In this document: positions 8,751 to 14,860 of the stretch, one piece after another | Numbering within the stretch: the first letter of the stretch is position 1 | Layout of the letters: each line of letters begins with the position of its first letter | Source: Colletes latitarsis | Lineage: Eukaryota; Arthropoda; Insecta; Hymenoptera; Colletidae | Length of the DNA: 64,000 nucleotides | Reading direction: 5' to 3' | Assembly (NCBI RefSeq): GCF_051014445.1 | Contig: NC_135141.1 | Location: 1,054,001-1,118,000, forward strand | Notes under the pieces: model-generated | Databases searched by the model: none | Seen by the model: the letters and a program-made list of their open reading frames with translations, nothing else | What the model was told of the DNA's origin: nothing | Translations under genes and position numbers: made by a program

Positions 8751-10901
8751 CCGCCCCGCCTCCTCCTCCAGGCCAACCTCAACCACTGCCGCGCGGCACA
8801 GGACTTGATGTCCCAAGTCCTCGCGGAGTGGGGGGTTGGCCTGGCGATCGCCGCCGAGCCGTACCGCGTCCCTGATCACCCTCATTGGGTGGGCGACGCG
8901 GACGGCTTGGTGGCGACGGTATGGGGAGGGGGCGACGGGTCCCCACCGTTCTCCTTGTTGGAGCGCGGTCGGGGATTCGTCGCCGTGGACTGGGGGGGAG
9001 TCGCTGTGGTGGGGTGCTACATTTCGCCCCGTAGCGGCCACGCTGCGTTCGAGCTGTACTTGGCCGAGGTCGCGGCATGCGTGCAGCGCTGCGCGGCCCG
9101 GCCGGTGCTGGTCCTGGGGGATTTTAATGCCAAGTCGGTGGCTTGGGGATCCCCCAGGACCTCCGTTCGCGGCGGGATCCTGGGCGATTGGGCGGCGGGG
9201 CTCGACCTCCGGGTATTGAACCGGGGGTCGGAGCACACATGCGTGCGGCGATATGGGGGGTCCATCGTGGATGTTGGATTCGCGACCCCCAACGCCGTGC
9301 GCATGGTGTCGGGTTGGCACGTGGTCGCGGGGGCAGAGACACTCTCCGATCACCGGTACATCCGGATGGAGGTCCCTGCCGCCGCGAGTGCATCCCGACA
9401 CGGCCGCCTGCGTGGCACCCCACTACGCCGCTGGGCGCTTCGGCGCCTGGACAAGGACGCCCTGATGGCAGCTGCCCTCGCTGCAACTTGGCCGCAGGGA
9501 GCGGCCGAGTTGCCGAGCATAGAGGAGGAGGTCGCCCGGCTCGGAGCATTGGTCGCGGGTATTTGCGACGCGGCGATGCCTCGGGTCGGGCGGGCTTCTC
9601 CTCGTCGGGCGGTGTACTGGTGGTCGGACGCGATCGCGGAGTTGCGAGTCGCGACTGTCCGCGCCCGACGCCAGTACACCCGCGCGCGCCGTCGTCAACG
9701 TACAGGCGACGGCGTGGCGCGAGCGAGGGCAGCTGATGACCTGTATGGAGCATACCGCGTGGCGCGGGTTGCTCTGCAGGTCGCCATCAAACGGGCCAAG
9801 ACCCAGGCATGGAAGGAGCTCCTCCAGACCCTTGATGACGATCCATGGGGGCGCCCATATAAGGTGGTGCTGAATAAGCTCCGCCCGTGGGCGCCCCCCG
9901 TCACCGAGGGTCTTGACCCCCGGCTGCTGGAGGACGTGGTCAATACACTCTTCCCAATTGGGGAGAGGGGACCGCGTCCTCCGGCGGCGGCGGCTGTCCC
10001 AGTGGAGTGGACGGCCGAGCTGGGGGTCACGCAGGAGGAGCTGGCAGCGGCCATCAGACGGCTCGGGGTTCGTAACACGGCCCCGGGTCCGGATGGTGTG
10101 CCCGGCCGGGTTTGGATCTTGACCCAGGGCGTCCTTGGGGCCGACCTCAGGCGGTTGTTCGACCGCTGCCTGAGGGACGGGCGATTCCCCCCCAGTTGGA
10201 AGGTGGCGAGGATGGTCCTCCTCCGGAAGGAGGGTCGGCCCGCGGAGTCTCCCTCCGCATACCGGCCCATTTGTCTCCTCGACGAGGTGGGCAAGCTCTT
10301 CGAGCGTGTGATTGCTGCCCGCCTCGTCGAGCACCTGTCGCGGGGTGATCCCGGTCTGGCCGACTGCCAGTTCGGTTTCCGGGGGGGCCGATCGACTATC
10401 GACGCGATAGGTCGTGTGAGGGCCCTCTCGGGGGCGGCCGTCTCCCGGGGAGGGGTGGCATTGGCAATATCCTTGGATATTGCCAATGCCTTTAACACCC
10501 TCCCCTGGGAAGAGATAAGGAGGGGACTCGAATATCATCGAGTCCCCCCTTGTCTCAGGGCGGTCGTCGGGGATTATCTCCGCGGCAGGTGGATCGAGTA
10601 TCCGGGCCGGGATGGTGATATGCGGAGGGAGGTGTACTGCGATGTTCCGCAGGGGTCGGTCCTCGGGCCACACCTGTGGAACATCGCGTACGACTCGGTG
10701 TTGCGGGCCGGCCTCCCCGACGGCGTCAGCACGGTGTGTTATGCGGATGACACACTGGTGCTGGCCGTCGGGGCGCACTGGGGGAGCGCCCTGCGTCGCG
10801 CGGAGGAGGGGTCGCAACGCGTCGTCGACCGGATCAGGGGGATGGGGATGACGGTGGCGGTCCATAAGACCGAGGTGATTGCGTTTCATTCACCTCGGTA
10901 G
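8748..10901 (+). CDS. R1-clade retrotransposon ORF2, N-terminal part: endonuclease and reverse transcriptase
   Basis: ORF2 makes the nick and copies the RNA at the target (target-primed reverse transcription). Residues 1 to about 215 form an AP/exonuclease III-type endonuclease: LQANLNHCRAA near the start (N10, N12), AAEPY with the metal-binding Glu at 37, GDFNAKSVAWGS with D125 and N127, and SDHRYI with S200, D201 and H202. All expected catalytic residues are present. A basic linker precedes the reverse transcriptase (about 430-717): NTAPGPDGVPG, SYRPICLLDEVGKLFE, QFGFRGGRSTIDAI, motif A LDIANAFNTLPW (catalytic Asp 577), motif B DVPQGSVLGP, and motif C YADD at 665-668. The frame stops at TAG 10899-10901 just after KTEVIAFHSPR, in the middle of the palm/thumb boundary. 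The same frame reads on without another stop to 11888, so this is an interrupted ORF2 and not a natural end. No Myb-like domain such as TRAS carries between endonuclease and RT was recognised. Confidence 0.93.
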   Translation: MPPRLLLQANLNHCRAAQDLMSQVLAEWGVGLAIAAEPYRVPDHPHWVGDADGLVATVWGGGDGSPPFSLLERGRGFVAVDWGGVAVVGCYISPRSGHAAFELYLAEVAACVQRCAARPVLVLGDFNAKSVAWGSPRTSVRGGILGDWAAGLDLRVLNRGSEHTCVRRYGGSIVDVGFATPNAVRMVSGWHVVAGAETLSDHRYIRMEVPAAASASRHGRLRGTPLRRWALRRLDKDALMAAALAATWPQGAAELPSIEEEVARLGALVAGICDAAMPRVGRASPRRAVYWWSDAIAELRVATVRARRQYTRARRRQRTGDGVARARAADDLYGAYRVARVALQVAIKRAKTQAWKELLQTLDDDPWGRPYKVVLNKLRPWAPPVTEGLDPRLLEDVVNTLFPIGERGPRPPAAAAVPVEWTAELGVTQEELAAAIRRLGVRNTAPGPDGVPGRVWILTQGVLGADLRRLFDRCLRDGRFPPSWKVARMVLLRKEGRPAESPSAYRPICLLDEVGKLFERVIAARLVEHLSRGDPGLADCQFGFRGGRSTIDAIGRVRALSGAAVSRGGVALAISLDIANAFNTLPWEEIRRGLEYHRVPPCLRAVVGDYLRGRWIEYPGRDGDMRREVYCDVPQGSVLGPHLWNIAYDSVLRAGLPDGVSTVCYADDTLVLAVGAHWGSALRRAEEGSQRVVDRIRGMGMTVAVHKTEVIAFHSPR
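9847..9898 (+). other. ORF2 inverted repeat, 11-bp perfect stem
   Basis: GGGGGCGCCCA (9847-9857) pairs exactly with TGGGCGCCCCC (9888-9898) around a 30-nt loop, in the linker between endonuclease and RT. Confidence 0.65.
10457..10490 (+). other. Hairpin over RT motif A, 16-bp perfect stem
   Basis: GGCATTGGCAATATCC (10457-10472) pairs exactly with GGATATTGCCAATGCC (10475-10490); only TT separates the arms, so in RNA the closing pairs would open. The right arm encodes DIANA of motif A, including the catalytic Asp codon at 10476. Confidence 0.85.
10512..10556 (+). other. ORF2 hairpin, about 19-bp stem with one bulge and one U-G
   Basis: GGGGACTCGA (10522-10531) pairs exactly with 10538-10547. 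Past a single bulged A (10521) the stem continues as AAGG/CCTT and GAGAT/GTCTC, ending at 10512 and 10556. Confidence 0.8.
10634..10691 (+). other. Hairpin over RT motif B, about 19-bp stem
   Basis: The arms are GTAC, GCGATGTTCC and CAGG (10634-10653, one bulged T and one G-U) against 10673-10691. The 19-nt loop lies within the segment encoding DVPQGSVLGP, motif B. Confidence 0.8.
10719..10769 (+). other. Hairpin over RT motif C, YAD codons in the loop
   Basis: GACGGC, CAGCAC and GGTGTGT (10719-10739) pair with ACACACT, GTGCTG and GCCGTC (10750-10769), with a 2-nt bulge (10725-10726), a 1-nt bulge (10757) and one G-U. The 10-nt loop 10740-10749 starts exactly at the Tyr codon of YADD. Confidence 0.75.
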
Positions 10902-10912
10902 GATCCGCCACC
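10853..10912 (+). other. Two nested stems around the ORF2 internal stop
   Basis: The inner stem ACCGAGGTGA (10869-10878) pairs exactly with TCACCTCGGT (10890-10899). The outer stem GGTGGCGG plus TCC (10853-10863) pairs with GGA and CCGCCACC (10901-10912) with one bulged T. The internal TAG lies at the junction of the two. Confidence 0.75.
10899..10901 (+). other. In-frame TAG stop inside ORF2
   Basis: Codon 718 of ORF2 is TAG, with the same frame open on both sides and motifs continuous across it (HSPR before; DPPPPLIWVGG after). It sits in an RNA structure: the T closes a 10-bp stem (10869-10878 with 10890-10899), and the G can pair with C10863 in an outer stem (10853-10863 with 10901-10912), leaving the A unpaired. 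A nonsense mutation of a TNG codon is the simplest reading; readthrough or a base error cannot be excluded. Confidence 0.9.
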
Positions 10913-11888
10913 CCCTCTGATTTGGGTGGGTGGGGCTGACATCGAGGTGAAGCCCCAGATCAGGTATCTAGGGCTGATCCTCGATAGCCACTGGCGTTTC
11001 GAGAAGCATTTCCGCTGCCTGGTCCCCCGGTTGGAAAGGATGGTTGCGGCTCTGGGCCGGATCCTGCCCAACCTGGGGGGCCCGGCGGGCCGAGTTCGTC
11101 GCCTCTATGTGGCAATGGTCCAGTCGGTGGCCCTATACGGGGCCCCCGTCTGGGCGGACGACCTGGCTGCCTCCCGGCGCAGCATGACTATGCTGCGTCG
11201 GGTGCAGAGGCGCATGGCGCTCAGGGTCGTCCGCGGGTATCGGACCATGTCACATGAGGCGGCGACGGTTCTAGCGGGGATGCCGCCCATGGACCTGCTC
11301 GCGCGGTCGCACGCGGCGATGTACCGGCACCGCGTCGACCGTCGCGCGGGGGTGGGGGCGGTCCCGGGCGGGCAGGAACCTGCTTGGGGCGATTTGATGC
11401 GCCAGGCCCGGCAGTCCGTGTTGCTCGCGTGGCAGGAGCGGCTGGCTCTGCCAACCGCGGGGCACCGGACTGTCGGGGCTGTTCGGCCACTCCTGAAGGA
11501 GTGGCTGGACAGAGGCCATGGCAGCCTCACCTACCGGCTGGCACAGGTATTTTCCGGGCATGGCAGCTTCGGAAGATACCTGTGCCGGATAAGGAAGGAG
11601 CCGACGGCGCGTTGCTGCCACTGCGACGCTGAGCAGGACACGGCGGATCATACCCTGGAGGTATGCCCCGCGTGGGAGGGCGAGCGCCGTGTCCTGGTCG
11701 GCGTCGTCGGGCGGGATGTCTCGCTGCCGGGCGTGGTGCGCGCCATGCTCGGCAGCGAGGAGAAGTGGAGGGCCGTGGCCTCCTTCTGCGAGAACGTAAT
11801 GTTGCACGGGGAGGATACCGGAAGAATGCTTCGAGCGATTCCCGGTATCCTCCCAAAGCGTGCCGAAGGGTCACCGTGGGGTTTTTAG
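10902..11888 (+). CDS. R1-clade retrotransposon ORF2, C-terminal part: thumb and CCHC finger
   Basis: This continues the ORF2 frame after the internal TAG. The first ATG is at 10926, but separate initiation is unlikely because the conserved LIWVGGADIEVKPQ block starts before it. IRYLGLILDSHWRFEKHF is the familiar segment downstream of YADD in this clade, followed by a helical thumb-like region (VRRLYVAMVQSVALYGAPVWADD, then RVVRGYRTMSHEAATVLAGMPPMDLL). Near the end CCHCDAEQDTADHTLEVC is a CX2CX8HX4C zinc finger (about residues 956-974 counting from 8748). In R1-type elements such a C-terminal finger is thought to contact nucleic acid. The frame ends at TAG 11886-11888. Joined with the upstream part the length is about 1,045 codons, normal for the clade. 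In this copy the segment is translated only if TAG 10899 is read through. Confidence 0.9.
   Translation, partial: DPPPPLIWVGGADIEVKPQIRYLGLILDSHWRFEKHFRCLVPRLERMVAALGRILPNLGGPAGRVRRLYVAMVQSVALYGAPVWADDLAASRRSMTMLRRVQRRMALRVVRGYRTMSHEAATVLAGMPPMDLLARSHAAMYRHRVDRRAGVGAVPGGQEPAWGDLMRQARQSVLLAWQERLALPTAGHRTVGAVRPLLKEWLDRGHGSLTYRLAQVFSGHGSFGRYLCRIRKEPTARCCHCDAEQDTADHTLEVCPAWEGERRVLVGVVGRDVSLPGVVRAMLGSEEKWRAVASFCENVMLHGEDTGRMLRAIPGILPKRAEGSPWGF
11173..11202 (+). other. ORF2 hairpin, 13-bp stem with one G-U
   Basis: CCCGGCGCAGCAT (11173-11185) pairs with ATGCTGCGTCGGG (11190-11202) around the loop GACT. Confidence 0.8.
11300..11348 (+). other. ORF2 hairpin, 16-bp bulged stem
   Basis: CGCGCG, GTCG and ACGCGG (11300-11316, one bulged C) pair with CCGCGT, CGAC and CGCGCG (11330-11348, a 3-nt bulge). 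Confidence 0.6.
11407..11505 (+). other. ORF2 branched structure of three stems
   Basis: CCCGGCAGTCCG (11407-11418) pairs with 11466-11477 with one G-U. Inside it TGGCA/TGCCA and GAGC/GCTC (11430-11453) form a second stem. Immediately downstream GCCACTCC (11486-11493) pairs exactly with GGAGTGGC (11498-11505) around TGAA. Confidence 0.65.
11541..11585 (+). other. ORF2 hairpin, 16-bp stem with one U-G
   Basis: GCACAGGTATTTTCCG (11541-11556) pairs with CGGAAGATACCTGTGC (11570-11585); the single exception is U-G in sense RNA. It lies just before the C-terminal zinc finger. Confidence 0.8.
11809..11854 (+). other. ORF2 3'-end hairpin, 13-bp perfect stem
   Basis: GGGAGGATACCGG (11809-11821) pairs exactly with CCGGTATCCTCCC (11842-11854). 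It falls in the last coding segment, about 90 nt before the 3' UTR hairpin. Confidence 0.8.
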
Positions 11889-11997
11889 TGGGTAGGCCCC
11901 CCCCCCTGTCGTTGTACGGGCGCGGGGAATCCCACACACCCCTCCCACCTCTCCCCAAGGAGGTGGGAGGGAGTCTTTCGAAGATTTTCCCCACGAC
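11889..11997 (+). other. Retrotransposon 3' UTR
   Basis: A short 109-nt 3' UTR between the ORF2 stop and the poly(A). It contains a C-rich run at about 11897-11905 and a strong hairpin at 11940-11971. In LINEs with a specific 3' end the reverse transcriptase recognises 3' UTR structure, so this region is the candidate recognition site; that role is inferred. No canonical AATAAA was seen upstream of the tail. Confidence 0.8.
11940..11971 (+). other. 3' UTR hairpin, 12-bp perfect stem
   Basis: CCCTCCCACCTC (11940-11951) is the exact reverse complement of GAGGTGGGAGGG (11960-11971), with an 8-nt loop. It lies 26 nt before the poly(A). It is outside coding sequence, so no codon constraint explains it. 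Confidence 0.85.

Positions 11998-12026
<29 letters not shown>
11998..12026 (+). other. Poly(A) tail of the retrotransposon
   Basis: Twenty-nine consecutive A residues directly precede the right target-site duplication. This marks the 3' end of the reverse-transcribed RNA and confirms + orientation. An uninterrupted tail suggests a fairly recent insertion. Confidence 0.95.
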
Positions 12027-12031
<5 letters not shown>

Positions 12032-12038
12032 TGGCCAA
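12027..12038. repeat. Target-site duplication, right copy
   Basis: GGATCTGGCCAA repeats the left copy exactly and continues into the normal satellite sequence (CAAGAATGCG...). Removing the insertion and one copy restores a continuous monomer. Confidence 0.93.
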
Positions 12039-14860
12039 CAAGAATGCGAAGAAGGCAAAATCATGAGCCAGATGCGCGCATAACCCAGACCTAACCTAGA
12101 CCTAATCGGTTTTATCCTCTAAAATATTCATCGAAACCAGATTTAATTGTCTGTTTCAATGTGGTACAACGTTACTACGTGATTCAAACCCGATGAAACC
12201 CAGGATCTGGCCAACAAGTATGCGAAGAAGGCAAAATCATGAGCCAGATGCGGGCATAACCCGGACCTAACCCAGACCTAACCGGTGTCATCCTCTAAAA
12301 TATTGGTCGAAACCCTAGTTTAATGGACTGTTTCAGTGTGGTACCACATTACTACGTGACTCAAACCACAGAAAACCTAGGATCTTGCCAACAAGAATGC
12401 GGAAAAGGTAAAATCATGAGCCAGATGCGGGCATAAAGCAGACCTAACCCAGACCTAACCGGCTTTACCCTCTAAAATGTGGATCGAAACCAGCTTTAAT
12501 TGACTGTTTCAGTGTGGTACCACATTACTACGTGACTCAAACCCGAAAAAACCCAGGTTCTGGCCAACAAGTATGCGAAGAAGGCAAAATCATGAGCCAG
12601 ATGTGGGCATAAGCCAGACCTAACCCAGACCTAACCGATTTTATCCTCTAAAATATTGATCGAAACCAGGTTATATTGACTGCTACTGTGTGGTACCACA
12701 TTACTACGTGATCCAAATCCGAAAAAACCCTGGATCTGGCCAACAAGTATGCAATGAAGGCAAGATCATGAGCCAGATGCGCGCATAACACAGACCTAAA
12801 CCAGACCTAAGCGGTGTCATCCTCTAAAATATTGATCGAAACCTAGTTTAATGGACTGTTTCAGTGTGGTACCACATTACTACGTGACCCAAACCCGGAA
12901 AAACCCAGGTTCTGGCCAACAAGTATGCGAAGAAGGCAAAATCATGAGCCAGATGTGGGCATAAGCCAGACCTAACCCAGACATACACGGTTTTATCCTC
13001 TAAAATATTGATCGAAACCAGGTTTTATTGACTGCTACTGTGTGGTACCACATTACTACGTGATTCATATCCGAAAAAACCCAGGATCTGGCCAACAAGT
13101 ATGCAAAGAAGGCAAAATCATGAGCCAGATGCGCGCATAACCCAGACCTAAACCAGACCTAACCGGTGTCATCCTCTAAAATATTGATCGAAACCAGGTT
13201 TAATTGACTGTTTCAATGTGGTACAACATTACTACGTGATTCAAACCCGAGAAAACCCAGGATCTGGCCAACAAGTATGCGAAGAAGGCAAAATCATGAG
13301 CCAGATGCGGGCATAAGCCAGACATAACCCAGACCTAACCGGTTTTATCCTCTAAAATATTGATCGAAACCAGGTTTTATTGACTGCTACTGTGTGGTAC
13401 CACATTACTACGTGATTCAAATCCGAAAAAACCCAGGATCTGGCCAACAAGAATGCGAAGAAGGCAAAATCATGAGCCAGATGCGGGCATAACACAGACC
13501 TAACCCAGACCTAACCGGTGTTATCCTCTAAAATGTGGATCGAAACCAGCTTTAATTGACTGTTTCAGTGTGGTACCACATTACTACGTGACTCCAACCC
13601 GAGAAAACCCAGGATCTGGCCAACAAGTATGCGAAGAAGGCAAAATCATGAGCCAGATGCGGGCATAAGCCAGACCTAACCAGTTTTATCCTCTAACATA
13701 TTGATCGAAACCAGGTTTTATTGACTCTTACTGTGTGGTACCACATTACTACGTGATTCAAATCCGAAAAAATCCAGGATCTGGCCAACAAGTATGCAAA
13801 GTAGGCAAAATCACGAGCCAGAGGCGGGCATAAACCAGACCAAACCCAGACCCAACCGGTTTTATCCTCTAAAATATTGATCGAAACCAGGTTTAATCGA
13901 CTGTTTCAATGTGGGACTACATTACTACGTGATTCAAACCCGAATAAACCCAGGATGTAGCCAACAAGTATGCGAGGAAGGCAAAATCATGAGCCAGATG
14001 CGGGCCTTAACCAGACCTAACCCAGATCTAACCGGTGTCATCCTTTAAAATATTGATCGAAACCAAGTTTAATCGACTGTTTCAGTGTGGTACCACATTA
14101 CTACGTGATCCAAACCCGAGAAAACCCAGGATCTGGCCAACAAGTATGCGAAGAAGGCAAAATCATGAGCCAGATGCGGGCATAAGCCAGACCTAACCCA
14201 GACCTAACCGGTTTTATCCACTAAAATATTGATCGAAACCAGATTTAGTTGACTGTTTCGTTGTGGTGCCGCATTACTACGTGATTCAAACCCGATGAAA
14301 CCCAGGATCTGGCCAACAAGTATGCGAAGAAGGCAAAATCATGAGCCAGATGCGGGCATAACCCGGACCTAAGCCAGACCTAACCGGTGTCATCCTCTAA
14401 AATATTGATCGAAACCAAGTTTAGTGGACTGTTTCAGTGTGGTACCACATTACTACGTGACTCAAACCACAGAAAACGTAGGATCTGGCCAACAAGAATG
14501 CGGAAAGGGTAAAATCATGAGCCAGATGCGGGCATAACCCAGACCTAAACCAGACCTAACCGGTTTTATCCTCTAAAATATTGATCGAAACCAGGTTTTA
14601 TTGACTGTTACTGTGTGGTACCACATTACTACGTGATTCAAACCCGAAAAAACCCAGGATGTAGCCAACAAGTATGCGAAGAAGGCAAAATCATGAGCCA
14701 GATGCGGGCATAACCCAGTCCTAACCGGTTTTGTCCTCTAAAATATTGATCGAATTCAGGTTTAATTGACTGTTACCGTGTGGTGCCACATTACTATCTG
14801 ATTCAAACAGGGTAAAACCCAGGTTCTGGCCAACAAGTATGCGATGAAGGCTGAATCATG

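Larger units (their letters stand above)
6485..12026 (+). mobile_element. Full-length R1-clade non-LTR retrotransposon
   Basis: A 5,542-bp GC-rich insertion interrupts the satellite. It has a 5' UTR, two ORFs, a 3' UTR and a 29-nt poly(A) tail, lacks terminal repeats, and is flanked by a 12-bp target duplication. ORF1 has coiled coil and CCHC zinc knuckles. ORF2 has an N-terminal AP-type endonuclease, a reverse transcriptase with YADD, and a C-terminal CCHC finger, with no RNase H region that I recognise. This combination is typical of the R1 clade (R1, RT1, TRAS, SART). The duplication and the poly(A) junction imply first-strand nicking on the bottom strand within GATCC(T)/GGG. Two defects interrupt it: a frame break at 8610-8619 and a TAG at 10899. 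Assignment to the clade is from motif order and recognisable sequence style, not from a tree. Confidence 0.95.

Noticed and set aside
9423..10889. Long open frame (488 codons) on the minus strand opposite the RT region, and a 444-codon one opposite ORF1 (6841-8175)
   Set aside because: These are shadows of GC-rich sense coding sequence. Their products are Arg/Pro/Ser-rich with no recognisable domain.
6485..12026. LTR retrotransposon or endogenous virus
   Set aside because: There are no long terminal repeats, protease or integrase. The poly(A) tail and AP-type endonuclease show a non-LTR element.
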